Shown in pieces: positions 24,040 through 35,378 of a stretch of DNA of 64,000 bases. The stretch is from the NCBI GenBank assembly GCA_015680905.1, contig CM027383.1:85283001-85347000 (forward strand). The letters run 5' to 3'. This DNA is from Coptis chinensis. Lineage: Eukaryota > Streptophyta > Magnoliopsida > Ranunculales > Ranunculaceae. The stretch's first letter is position 1. Every line of letters starts with the position of its first letter. A program made the translations under genes and the position numbers. Below the pieces are notes generated by a model. That model saw nothing but the letters and a program-made list of their open reading frames with translations. It made no database searches and had not been told where the DNA came from.

Positions 24040-26569
24040 GTGAACAGGCTCCATTTTCACTTCCTTTCCAGCCAAAATTCCGATTTTGTAGCCTCCATTA
24101 ACAACCTTTTGACACAAATTTCCATTCATAATGACTTCTCCACCCCCAACCCATCCCCACCAACCTCACCACATGAAGAGCATTTCCGATGGTTTGGAAA
24201 TGTTAAAATTTCCAAAAAAAAGGGGCAAAAAGGATCGTCGTCGAGAACGCGTAATGTGAGCGAGGAGGACGAAATTGAACTTGGGTTCAATTTTCTACTG
24301 CGTTGTGAAATCGAGGAACACCCACCATTAGCGTCAATATCGGTCCGACACGTAGCAAATCAAGTGGCGGAGTCTCAAGTAAGTTTTTGATTTTTTTTTA
24401 TGTTAATTATTATTATTTATGTTAGTTTATATCAAGTTTGTTGTTGTGTAATTAGTTTGAATTTGTCGCATTGTTTTAAAAAAAAATAGTTGTAATTATA
24501 TCGTATTGCGTGTTTGTTGAATGTAGGAAGTACACTTATGGAAAGTGCGTTGTGCACTTTCAAATGTTGTGTCGTGGTGGCGTTGTATGAAATAAAAAAC
24601 GGATCCTAATTTTGTCACGGTTACCGATATTATATCCGCCACACCATTTGGGAGTTTTTTGAATTCTAATTTGGGACAAAATGATCAGGCGTTGTTGTTT
24701 GGGATAGTTGAGCGGTGGTGGCAAACTACCCACACATTCCATTTCCCATGGGGTGAGCTTGGGATTACCCCTCTTGATTTCACAATGCTCACGGGTATCC
24801 CAATTGGTTATGGAGATGCCGTTCCTTTTGATGAAACTTTAGAGGTTTTTACTACGGCGATGAGTTTCTTTGAAGGTTTTGATTTGGTTGAAGATGATGA
24901 ACAAGACGAGTTTTTGAGATTATCGGCTGAGCAGTTTAAGGGAGGAGCTATAAATATGAGTTGGTTTACTTCGAGATATTTGAATAGACTCAAGGAGAAG
25001 CCGAAAGACTATCATATTGGTGAGGAGTCGATCCACGAGTATATACGTGCCTTCCTCTTCTACTTTGTTGGTGCGGTATTATTTGGATATGCTGATAGTT
25101 ATTTACGTATCGGGTGGATGGCTGCGCCTCGGAAGAGAGGATGTGGGATTATGACCGGGTCAATCCATCTTGGCATACCTTTACCGCTGGCTAGACCTCA
25201 TAGTTGAGACGAAAGCCGCTAAAGGCAATTTGCAGCGGCTTTGTTTGGATTATACCGTAAGTCTTATTTATTAAGTTATTGTTTCATTTCATTTATTTAT
25301 CTAATTATTAATGTTGATATGTTTATATATATATTGATATTGTATTTTATCTATTGATGATAGTATTGGTGGTACGAACATTTTCGTGTGATGCATCCTG
25401 TGTTGAAGAGGTTGGAAGAGGATGAGACTCATGACCTAATTCCACGTATTCAAGCATGGGGGCTTCATCAGAGGCGAGGGGGTATGGGGACCTATCGCGA
25501 TAATATTCATAACACTTCGTCCGCCAGATTGAGCTTTTAGGAGCTAGTCGACCGAAAGTGGCAACCCCGGGCCGAAGTCCTTCATCTTTCGGACTCTTTA
25601 CGCGGATATTCCATATGTTCCAGAGAACACCGAAAGTACCGTAGACTATCATATATGTGTCATAGAGCAAGGTTTCTTTCTCACGGCCGAATGATACTTA
25701 TAGTGGTCGACCAACGCATGGTACCTTGGGGACGGATGATGTCGGCAAGTATCCGGAGAGATTGTTATACCTTACCCACCACCTATAGATATGGCGACGA
25801 CCCTCGATATTCTTCCCCGTTGTTCTTTCACACTATAGAGCAAACCCAAATGAGTGGCCGACGATCACTATCGGTTTACGGGCTTGACTATGACTTATAT
25901 TGGAAGAGGGTTGGTCGAGGTCTCTTGCTAGGTGCATTATACGGGGCACCAATTTTGAAGCGGCTTACTTCGAGCATTGAGGCCCGACATTCATTTCCTG
26001 GGGAGGAGTGGAGTTGCCACGATCACAGCCCGTGGTGTTTCATGATATTCAGATGCCGCAAAGAACTCCACAGATATTTTATGATGATGACCTTTGGCAT
26101 TGGAGCATGATTACTTTCGGGGGCAAGATATGAGAATACCTATTCCACTAGTAGATGCCGCAGATGGTAGCAGATTTTGTCGATACCGAAAGGCGGTTAG
26201 CGAGGTTAGTATGATTTGAATTTATTCATGATTTGTTATTATTAGTATTCACTATAACCCCTAACATGCATTTGTTTTGTTAAACGGGATGAAGTAAGGT
26301 CGAGCTCCTTAACTACTGCTCTCTACCGGTTATGCCATGCGTGAGTCCTTCATGGAATCCTCTCGTCGCAGTTTTTTGAGTACTTACAAGAAGAACGTAA
26401 TCGAACTTTGCAGCTTCAGAGACGTGTGCAAGAGTTGGAGAATGCTGGAAGTGGAGTACCTCAAGCTCAAGCTCAACCAGAGAGGCGACAACGACGTAGG
26501 GGGGAGAGCTCTTCGACCGAGCCTCTCGTAGGGGAGGAGGTCTCGAGAGATATTTTTTGTAGTTTGTAA
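24040..26569 (+). pseudogene. Plant mobile domain (PMD) gene inside Harbinger, degraded
   Basis: An apparent first exon to about 24379 ends at CAAG/GTAAG-type sequence. A second from about 24527 encodes the PMD signature: FGIVERWWQTTHTFHFPWGE, then GITPLDFTMLTGIPIGYG. Another block near 25362 gives WWYEHFRVMHPV. The last exon (about 26290-26569) gives a Gln/Glu/Arg-rich coiled-coil tail (RTLQLQRRVQELEN) and a stop at 26567-26569. PMD proteins (MAIN/MAIL1 and PP7-like relatives) act in nuclear silencing and genome stability in Arabidopsis; transposon-borne relatives have no settled role. Defects: in-frame TAA at 24593-24595, a stop near 25207 and frame changes between about 25540 and 26150. 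Exon limits are my estimates. It is transcribed toward the transposase and ends about 0.9 kb upstream of it. Confidence 0.75.
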
Positions 26570-26900
26570 TAACTGTGCGCCATTACTTGTCTTATGGCGT
26601 TTGGGATTGTTGTTTGTAATGAATTTTTGATTAGCAGGTTTTTCTTTGATGAGTTTTGGATATGAATATGTCATTAAATTAAACAAAGGAGGTTATGTCC
26701 AATTTTTTTTAGAAATTATAAGTTAGTTTTTTTACCGAGTTTCTGTGTTAGACTTGGGTGTTGTTCATGATTGTTGTTTGTCTTATTTATTATTTTCAAA
26801 GTATATTAGCAGGTTTTGGATATGAATATGTCAATAAAACAAATGAGGTTATGGCAAAAAAAAATTAAAAATTTATAAGTTCGTATGTTTCCAAAAATGG

Positions 26901-26960
26901 AACATTCGTTTCGCTCGTTTCACATTCTTTTCACTCGTTTCACATTCGTTTCACTCATTT
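26901..26960. repeat. Three 20-bp tandem repeats
   Basis: Unit close to CACATTCGTTTCACTCGTTT, three copies with a few changes, between the PMD gene and the fourth palindrome copy. Confidence 0.85.
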
Positions 26961-27052
26961 CCTGTCTTTGTTGAAACAGAAAATTTTGAGTTTGGAATAT
27001 CACTCATTTTTGCAGGTGGTTTGGTTATGACAGGAATAGTGTATGGGGATAC

Positions 27053-27079
27053 CGAGACGGAATGTAACATCCCGTCTGA
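27053..27079. repeat. Internal copy of the subterminal palindrome
   Basis: Identical to the second left-end copy (23957-23983). It lies just upstream of the transposase gene and more than 3 kb from either element end. Confidence 0.9.
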
Positions 27080-27507
27080 TTTTTAAGTCCCTCTCCCTGC
27101 ACCTTTTACTATTCCAACCAATGGAATTATGGATGGGGATGGTGGCCCATTTGGAATTATTGAGGGTACATTTGGATAGACATTTGGATACAATGTGTTG
27201 TCACTTGGAGAGTGAACAAAAATCTAATAAAATGTGTTGTCAATTGGTAAGTGGACCAAAATCGAAGTATCACATGTGACCTTATCATATGTGACCTTAC
27301 CTTTAATATTTCGTTTTACTCTTCTTTCTTTTAGATCAAACAAACAACACAGCCATCTGCTGCCCCACAACCAAGCTAAAAATAGGAAAAATGTCTAGAG
27401 AAGAAAGAATTGCATATAACCAAAGGTTATGGGGAGGATCTAGTAGTAATAGTTAGATCTTACGGTTTCACCGGTCGATCTACGGGTACTTTCACGAAGA
27501 TGACTAC

Positions 27508-28830
27508 ATGGAAAGAGTAAGAGATGAGCATAATGATATGATGAGGCGAAGGAGGAGGAGGAGGTTGCAGTTATTATCCACTGCTGGGGCATTATTGACT
27601 CAAGCAGCCATTGAAATTGAAGATGTGGATACAGACAAACGCGGTGGATCTGTGAAGGGCAGAGAGTACACGTTTAGAGATGGTGGTGATTTCAGTAAAC
27701 AAAAGATAATGATGGATTACTTCACAACACCTTGTAGGTGGCCTCCTCATAAGTTTAGACGAAGGTACAGGATGACAAGAGAGCTTTTTATGTATATGTT
27801 GCATACTGTTGCATCATTCGACGATTACTTTAAAGACAAGGTGGATGGATTGGGTTGGCAAGCAATTTCTGGGTTACAAAAGGGACTAGCTGCAGTTGCA
27901 CAATTAGCAACTGGTTGTTCTTCTGATTCAACGGATGAGTATTTAAAAATTGGAGATTCCACAGCAAATGTATCTATGAAGCGTTGGTGCAAGGCAATTA
28001 TCACGGCGTTTGAGGAAGAGTACTTGAGACGACCAACTGAGGCAGACACTGCTAGGATATTAGCTGAAAATGCGGCAAGGGGTTTTCCAGGAATGCTTGG
28101 ATCAATCGACTGTATGCACTGGGTGTGGAAGAATTGTCCAAGTGGATGGGCTGGAACACATGTAGGGTACAAGAAGGAACCAACTTTGATACTTGAAGCC
28201 GTTCTGCGACAAACATTGTTGGATCCGCATAGCTTCTTCGCCTACCAGTTCGCATAATGACATTAACGTGCTTCATCGTTCTCATGTTTTTGAATCATTA
28301 GAGCAAGGTGAGGCTCCTGCTGTTGCATTTAATGTGAATGGTAATGGCTATGATATGGGATATTATCTTGCTGATGGTATTTACCCAAAATGGGGCACAT
28401 TTGTTCAAGCCATTCGTTATCCAAGAAATAAGCATGAAAAGATCTTTACTCAACGTCAAGAAGCTGCAAGAAAGGATGTTGAAAGGACGTTTGGAGTTTT
28501 GCAGGCACAATGACATATTGTTAAGGCTTCTGCACGTTGTCATAGTGTTGTTGTTCTTGGAGATATAATGAAGGCATGCTTTATAATGCATAATATGATT
28601 GTTGAGAATGAACGTGAAAGTGGAGTTTGGAATTGGAAAGGTCGAGAAAAGAAACAATACGCGCTTCTTTTCGGGGAAGATGATGGTTTTCATTTTGTCT
28701 ATCGATGATTGAAGCAAGAAATAAGATCAGAAATGAAGTTACACATACTAATCTTCAAAAGGACTTAGTTGAACATGTTTTTAATTGGGTGACATTGAAG
28801 AAACAAAGCCAGATCGGTACCAATTTATGA
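27508..28830 (+). pseudogene. Harbinger (HARBI1-type) DDE transposase, broken
   Basis: The catalytic acidic residues are all present: D in GSIDCMHW (near 28110), D in SHNDINVLHRS (near 28255), E in ERTFGVLQ (near 28485). Upstream lie the conserved PHKFRRRYRMTRELF and LQKGLAAVAQLA blocks typical of plant PIF transposases. The enzyme would cut and rejoin element ends in the nucleus at TAA/TTA sites together with the Myb-like partner. Breaks: a frameshift near 28203 with a compensating one about 30 bases later, TGA at 28511-28513 where relatives have Trp, and another frameshift near 28705. The C-terminus ends about 28830. An open lead-in from 27390 is stopped once before 27508, so the true start is uncertain. 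Confidence 0.88.
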
Positions 28831-29086
28831 TCCAAATTGGTCGGATCTAGATGAGGGAGAAGGAGGCGAAAATTAAAATGGAAATGAAAGTGTATTTCCT
28901 ATGTATTTCCTAACGTGAACTATTAAGTTCCAACATATTTCCTATGTATTTCCTAATGTATTTCCTATGTAATTCCTATAAGTTCTTATGTGTTTAATGA
29001 GTTATGTTTTAATGAACTATATTACAATGTATTTTAATTTTATTGGTAATTGTATTTCTATGAAAATAATTATATTGGACAGAACA

Positions 29087-29250
29087 TACATAGTGCATTA
29101 ATTAAAAAAAAAGTTAGATAAAAATACATAGTTCATTAATTAAAAATACAATGAAATTAAAATACATAGTGCATTAATTAAAAAGACAGTGAAATTAAAA
29201 TACATAGTGCATTAATTAAAATATATAGTGCATTAATTAAAATAAAATAC
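29087..29250. repeat. 38-bp tandem repeat, about 4 copies
   Basis: TACATAGTGCATTAATTAAA recurs at 29087, 29125, 29163 and 29201, with a shorter echo near 29223. It lies between the convergent transposase and Myb-like genes. Confidence 0.85.
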
Positions 29251-29266
29251 TAGATATTACATAAGC

Positions 29267-30410
29267 TTAGTTAGAGCTAGAACTACCTCTAGCCCTTGCC
29301 CATTTAGCACGTATTTCAGCTTGTTGTTGCTCGATTATAAAAGCTGTATCGGGATGGAGGACACTTGTATCGGTCGCTAAAATCTTAGCTTCATATTGCA
29401 TCTTTTGAAGCCGATTTTTTTCCAATTGAACCTGATTTTTTTCTGCTTGAATCCGATTTTTTTTTTCTTCTCTTGCCATCACGGTTCTTTGACCATATGC
29501 AAGTTCCCTTTCCCTAAGTTCTAAGCATTTTTTGTGTTTCATTTGCATCCTGTGAAAATGTATCCTCTAAACGTGTAAAGTAACCCTCCAACATACCAAC
29601 TGATTTTTTCTTGGTTCCTTTTGGACTTGGCTTTCTTCGATCCAAGAGGACGGCTCCATTTCTTTTGGACGCTCTATTTCTTGAGAACCATCCAATTCAA
29701 CTCCACCAACACTTGGTGAATTAGAAGTTGAATCTTCACCATCATTTTTGCGACCTTTTCCTTTTGGGCGGCTTGACCTTGCCTCAAAAGCGTTACTCCA
29801 CTTTGGATTATCCTTGAGTATAACGTAACAATGATCAAGTGAAAAAGCCGATTTTTCTTGTAGTTGGTACGTCATCCTTGCCTCGGACAACTAAAAAATA
29901 AAATGGTGGTAATTAGACTAAAATAATCACTAGGACTAAGATAATTAAACTAAAATAATAATTAGACTAAGATAATAATTAGACTAAGACTAAAATGGAA
30001 ATAATAAATACACTAAGATAATTAGACTAAAGGAAATAATTAGACTAAGACTAAGATAATCAATAAATTCCAAATTGACAACGTTGTAATTACCGGCTTT
30101 GTATTGTTGTACCACTTGCATGTCGAGCCTCCACCGCATTCACAATTGCAACAAATTTGTTCATCATTTTTGAAATATATTTCCACCTACCGCTAATTGA
30201 ATCGGGAGACCTATCCGACCCACGTGCTTGATTGAACTCGTTTGTTACACGATTCCAAAATCCTTTTGCATTTTGGAAAGCACCAACAATGGAGTCTTCA
30301 CTAATTTTTATCCAAGCAAGACATAGAGCTTGATCATCGGACATGCTAAAGTGAGCTCTCGCTTTTGCTTGAGTGCTACCACTTGCTTGAGATGCTTGAG
30401 TTGATGCCAT
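29267..30410 (-). pseudogene. Harbinger Myb/trihelix-like accessory protein, broken
   Basis: Convergent with the transposase, as in many plant PIF elements. Exon 1 (30410 to about 30092) has a SANT/trihelix-like helix set (DQALCLAWIKISEDSIVG, then FWNRV and SGRWKYISKMMNKF). A GT donor follows GCCG near 30092, and an AG acceptor near 29896 opens exon 2 (LSEARMTYQLQ). The C-terminal part (29548-29267) is a charged Lys/Glu/Gln coiled coil ending in ARGSSSSN. At least one frameshift near 29600-29650 separates it from exon 2. In the family this protein binds element ends and helps bring the transposase into the nucleus. Confidence 0.8.
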
Positions 30411-30574
30411 TTGATATTTGGTTTTTTTAAGAACTGATTTTAAAGAAGAAGAAATATGATATATGATTGTTGGAAGTGTGAGTTGAAATGAAACAAATGT
30501 TGTATATATACCAAAGTTTTTTATTTTGACCGTTTTGACTTTTTGACCGTTGGTAAACTAGCCGTTAGGACTCC

Positions 30575-30637
30575 GGACGGGATGTTGGATTCCGTCTGGT
30601 GAGTTTTGTAATCCAGACAGAATCCAACATCCCGTCC
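30575..30637. repeat. Subterminal palindromes, right end (2 copies)
   Basis: Two facing copies, 30575-30599 (GGACGGGATGTTGGATTCCG...) and 30613-30637 in inverted orientation. They match the left-most left-end copy (23920-23944) more closely than the perfect palindrome. Confidence 0.85.
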
Positions 30638-30802
30638 GAAGTTAACAAGTCAGTGAAAAACTCGGTGGAAGGTTTCACCTTGTTTTGAACTGGGGAAAAT
30701 TATCACCGAGTTTATCACCCTGCATTGCACAACACTTTTGGACCCAAGTAGGTGATAGTTTTCACTTCCCCCCCTCTATCACGTGTATTGCAAATGCTCT
30801 AA

Positions 30803-31246
30803 GGTCTACATATCAAAATTGCAAACCCTACATGTGACATGTGCCAACTAGTAAAGTTGATAAAATCATTCAGTAATCATACTAGAAGTCTGGAACTCGT
30901 ACTACGCCAACAACAATTAACGAGTGACTTTTCTAAAGGTAATTTTGTATTAATTAAAAATAGTGTCACAAGGGAACAAAAAAATGATAAACTCGATTAC
31001 ACTAGGGGATGAACCTATAGTAAGTTATTTTCTATTTTTTTTTAGGAATGACAGTTTATGATTCCACCATTGTTTTGACCCTTTGTTCAGCTGCGGCATT
31101 CCTTTGTTGGCACTTGTATCTGCTGCGAAGTTCACTTCTCTTCAAGAGCTGGTGAAGTGGAGCCAAATGCCTGAGTGTTTGATCTTGTCCCATTGTGCTC
31201 TCAATTAAAGAGTGATTGATCTCATTTGAACATAGATTTGCAAGTC

Positions 31247-31280
<34 letters not shown>

Positions 31281-31394
31281 GCAAACCTAAGTTCAAAACT
31301 TACATGTGGCACGCATAGTAACATAACAAAATTAAGTTTTAAGAGAGGTTTGCACCATCGGCAAGTGTCATACTCATATAGTCATATGGTCATC
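30803..31394. other. Spacer with an (AAT)n microsatellite
   Basis: No gene recognised. An AAT run of about 11 units occupies 31247-31280. Confidence 0.6.
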
Positions 31395-31404
31395 AAATAA
31401 TAAT

Positions 31405-31577
31405 GAGTAGTGCTACACGGACCTACTTTTTAGACCTACTATTGTGACTCATTATTTGGATAACGTTGGTTTACCCACACATGGACACGTATCTCTATGT
31501 AAATCAATGATTATGACTTTTGACACATCAGTAGGTCCAAATAGTAGGTCAGATAAGTGTGTCGGTCTAGTATTACT
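31405..31577. mobile_element. Small Mutator-like MITE, 173 bp
   Basis: Imperfect inverted ends (AGTAGTGCTACACGGACCTAC against AGTAATACTAGACCGACACAC) continue into a better-conserved GACCTACTAT. They are flanked by AAATAATAAT at 31395-31404 and 31578-31587. A 9-10-bp duplication fits Mutator-like elements. AT-richness makes the flank match somewhat less decisive. Confidence 0.65.
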
Positions 31578-31623
31578 AAATAATAATAGATAAATATACA
31601 TTACCAGTAAATGTGCTTACACC

Positions 31624-32505
31624 CAGGGCCGGGGCGGATCAAGACATTTGGGGCCTAAGCAAAAGTAGAATCTGCGCTCGTCTACCATTCATATTTTTTT
31701 TTTCCCTTTAATGCATCGTATTGATTTATTTTACACAATTTCCTATATAACGCAAGGAGTCAAAATATTTCCTTTAAAATGTCAAAAAAGAATGACTACT
31801 ATATAGCATCAATGCAAACGCATTGCGTGTATCACTTATAAAACTAAGATCGAGGAACTTTATTTTCACTTTAGACCATTTTTTTGTAAAAAAAAATTGA
31901 TCGTGGTTGAATCCAAAATTTTACAACAATACATGTAAAAAACATAAAATGTTATTAACAGTAAGGAAATAAAGAAACAAAAAAAAAAAATATTAAGAGA
32001 AACACCATGTAAAAGATGTAGAAGAAGGTTTTTTTAGAAATGGAGAAGAAAAAGGTAATATTGATTGCAAATGGACTAATATTGGATTACTTAAATTCAA
32101 TTTGGAAGTTATTATTTAAGCTATTAAAAAGGTTGTGCACTAGCTTTAGAAACTAAACAATGGTGGAACAGTAGACCGGAAGTTTTGACAAGGGTTGAGA
32201 ACCCAACTGCCACATATTATAGATTTATTTTTTATTGAGCTCTTGGAGTTACACTCCAATGACTTGGGCTTTATGTATCTTCTTTCTTCTTCTTTTTTGT
32301 TGTTTTACTTTTATGTAATTTTCCCATTTCTAATTAAAATTACCTTTTAGCAAAAAAAAAATATGTAAGTTGTGATTTGATTTATGAAGTTAAAGATTTA
32401 GCATACTCTAAATTGTGGTGACCAATATAATGCAATAATGGGCTGGATTGAGGGCCTTTTGGCATGCTGGAGCCAAGCAGCTACCTATTGGTTGAGCCGG
32501 CCCTG
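31624..32505. mobile_element. hAT-type element, 882 bp, perfect TSD
   Basis: Starts CAGGGCCGGGGC and ends GAGCCGGCCCTG, so the terminal inverted repeat is CAGGGCCGG. The 8-bp duplication CTTACACC lies at 31616-31623 and 32506-32513. No transposase is visible; the interior is AT-rich. Confidence 0.88.
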
Positions 32506-32646
32506 CTTACACCTTGAACCACATCTAGAACAAAGTTAGTTATACTGCCTAGTGCCAACTCAAGTATATATACATATCACATATATGCTTGGATAGTTGG
32601 ATATCATGGCTTCTCCGCGCTCTGTACGATCTTCCAATATAAAATA

Positions 32647-33159
32647 TGTTATGCCCCAAAAACTATGGAGCACACCAATTCTATGTAACAAAAGCGTCAA
32701 CCAATATCAAATGTGGTAGAAACAACAACTCACAACTACGGTGTATGAAATCAACTAAATAATTTCTACACAAATAGTAAACGTGCAATATAAACTACTC
32801 ACCAAATAAAATAGCAAACCAATTAACCAAATAAGAGAGACAAAAATTTACGTGGTTTGGCTTGCGCCTAATCTACAACAAAAAAGAAACTCCAATTGAA
32901 AGATAATCAAATAGTGTTACACACTCACATTGGTTCAATAGAATTTCCAAATTCCCTTTTCTTATGGTCTCACAAATCTCTCATACAACAAACAACCAAT
33001 TGTGTAGACAACTACCAATGAGAGACACCAAATCTCAAACCCTAACAACCAATTTTGTCTCACTTACAAATTTCTTAACTCTAACTTTGTTTATATAGTG
33101 TAGTTGAAATTTCTATCCATTTCGACATATAGATGCCAAAATGTCATTGTAGTGGGCAA
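32647..33159 (-). repeat. Probable copia-type solo LTR or fragment
   Basis: Begins TGTTATGCCCC and contains an ACGTGGTTTGGC-type block with following words like those of the copia LTR at 1070 (CCTAATC, AAGAGATAAAC-like). No internal region or secure target duplication was found. The right end is approximate. Confidence 0.5.
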
Positions 33160-34735
33160 ATATCGTACTCATAGAGATGTTTCTTTAAGTATTTTAAAAC
33201 TTGAGATATTGGTATAAGGGCCAATATCTCGATAGATGTCAGGATATTTGAAATGTTTTGCAGGCATAAGGCGGGAAAGAGAATACAAGAATGAGGGACA
33301 CGTGGCGAAAGCAGGTTGGGCCAAAGGCATTTGGGAAGACTATAAAAAGACTGGATGAGAAAGAAATGATTCATTCAATTCAGATTACAAAAAACTGTAT
33401 AAATAGGAGAGAGAAAGAGTGAGCCAGAGAGAAATTATAACAAACTTTATCATCAATCAATAAACACATTGCTTTCCTTCATCTTTCATCTCTAAGTGTG
33501 TAAGTGTGTGAACTAAGAATACTAATTGGAAGTAAGTGTTCTTGGTAACCACAGTCATACTTCATTAAGCACTGGGATACTGAAAAATCCAACTAAGTCA
33601 GATTGTTTTATCAAATTCGGTAACAAGATACCGAATGAGCTTCACTTGATCGATAACTAGATGTAATCTCCAACTCACTTTCTAGGTAACAAGATGTCAT
33701 CTCCAACAAAATAATGAACTGAATAGATATTATTCACTGAAGATAATTGACTACATAAACTAAAATATTTGTAAATTATACGATCTTCCGGTATAAAATA
33801 ATTAACTGAACAGAGATAATTCACTGAAGATAATTGATTACATAAACTAAAATATTCGTCAATTATCATTTACTTATTCTTATGGCTTAGATGTAAGATT
33901 ATTGATTAGTTGCAACATTTTTATTGTAAAATCAGAACAAACCATGACTATGGTGAGACTGCATACAATTGAAGGTTCCGGTTTTCCCAGCAATATAACT
34001 AGTTCTTATTAACAGTACGCATCTCATAGACGCATAGAATAGTGTTATAGATATTTATGTGTTAGTGTGTAAATTATTATGCAAATGCGTGGCCTTTCAT
34101 AATTTTTTTATCACCAGCTCCAATATCATATGAAATGATTGCAAACGTTAATATTCACGTGCTAATTAAGAGCATCATCGGATTCTAGAGGACTAAAGAT
34201 GTGGCCGATAGTCCCACAGTGCGAAGTTCGTCTCCATTCCCAATATCAAATTATTGGGGACTTTCTGGCCATATATATCAACTGTAACTCATTCTAGAAT
34301 TAACGAATCGAAAGAATTAAATGACACATTTTAGTGTCTTTTGACAATTTGACAGCCGATTTAAGTTCTGTATGTATTGTTCAGTGTGAGTAGATGTGGA
34401 TCCTTGGAAGACTGCTTGACTTAATTTTTACCATATTTATGTGCACAATTTCTAAATTCTGATGTGAAAGGGTGAACTTTCAAAGCTTGCCGAAAGTTGG
34501 AAAGAGCATGCATGGAAGCTGAGCCATGCATCCAAGTATCCAACCACATCTCCATTTCACCACTACCACTTTTTACTTTTCTGGTAACATTTTCTTGCAT
34601 TGGAATGATTCAATTGTTTGTGCCTCTTGGGTCTCACTCACCCAAGACCTTCTCTCATGCCTCCCCATCTGCCTCCGAAATTGTCACTCACGAGACTCTC
34701 ACATGCTTCTGTATCCCTTAAACCAAGACCAAACA
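33160..34735. other. Unassigned sequence with an LTR-like segment
   Basis: 33300-33480 reads like a promoter and leader (CTGTATAAATAGGAG at about 33396, then a pyrimidine-rich stretch) and could be a gypsy LTR fragment, but I could not find its limits. 33675-33870 is a tandem duplication. The rest shows nothing recognisable. Confidence 0.35.
33708..33868. repeat. 87-bp imperfect tandem duplication
   Basis: AAAATAATGAACTGAA at 33708 recurs as AAAATAATTAACTGAA at 33795, and ATTCACTGAAGATAATTGA is shared by both units. Confidence 0.85.
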
Positions 34736-34743
34736 TCTGACAT

Positions 34744-35164
34744 CATAGTACAAAATATCAGGGTATGGGTATTTATCGATACTCAATTTCTGGATATGTA
34801 TCGTGAATATATCCCTCTCTTTGGGGATATTTGACATTGTTTCACATGTAAATATCGTGGATATATCCAAAATATCGATAAATATCGTAGATATTATAGA
34901 TATTTCTTTATATATCATGATACATTATTTATATTTATTTAAAATATAATGGTAAATATTAAATAAAATTGTTATATATATAAAATATCGCTAAATATCG
35001 CAAAATATCTCTAAATATCACAAATATCACAAATATCATCAAAATATCGCCGATATTTGCAGTCGTATATATCTCTTAACATATCGTGATATTTATATAT
35101 CTTTTTCTGAAATATGGATAGATATCCCCAAATATCGTGATATATCGAGATATTTTGTACTATG
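34744..35164. mobile_element. hAT-type MITE, 421 bp, perfect 16-bp TIRs
   Basis: CATAGTACAAAATATC at 34744 is matched exactly by its reverse complement ending at 35164. The 8-bp duplication TCTGACAT lies at 34736-34743 and 35165-35172. The interior is dominated by ATATCG/GATATT words in both orientations, the same style as the MITE at 570-969. Confidence 0.93.
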
Positions 35165-35172
35165 TCTGACAT

Positions 35173-35343
35173 TTCCTTAATCCGATGTTCTCATTCCAGT
35201 TTTTAAAATTCACTTTCAATGCCCTTCTTTTATTTACTGGTCCCTTTTCTTCACCTTCGGAATTTCGCATTCAAGAATAATCAAGAAATCAGCTCTTTTT
35301 AATGTTTAGCTTTGTCAAACAGCATACTATTATTCGTATAATG

Positions 35344-35378
<35 letters not shown>

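Larger units (their letters stand above)
23787..30799. mobile_element. PIF/Harbinger element carrying a plant mobile domain gene
   Basis: Terminal inverted repeats of about 24 bp: GAACATTTGCAATGCAGG at 23787 against GAGCATTTGCAATACACG read inward from 30799, both followed by GTGATAG. The 3-bp duplication TAA lies at 23784-23786 and 30800-30802. A TAA/TTA target and the gene pair inside (HARBI1-type DDE transposase plus Myb/trihelix-like DNA-binding protein) define PIF/Harbinger. At 7.0 kb it is longer than a minimal two-gene Harbinger because of an added PMD-family gene at 24040-26569. All three genes carry inactivating changes, so this copy is a fossil, but its borders are complete. Confidence 0.9.

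Noticed and set aside
32647..33159. Exact limits and target duplication for the LTR-like segment
   Set aside because: Candidate flanks are AT-rich and out of register, so only an approximate repeat is reported.
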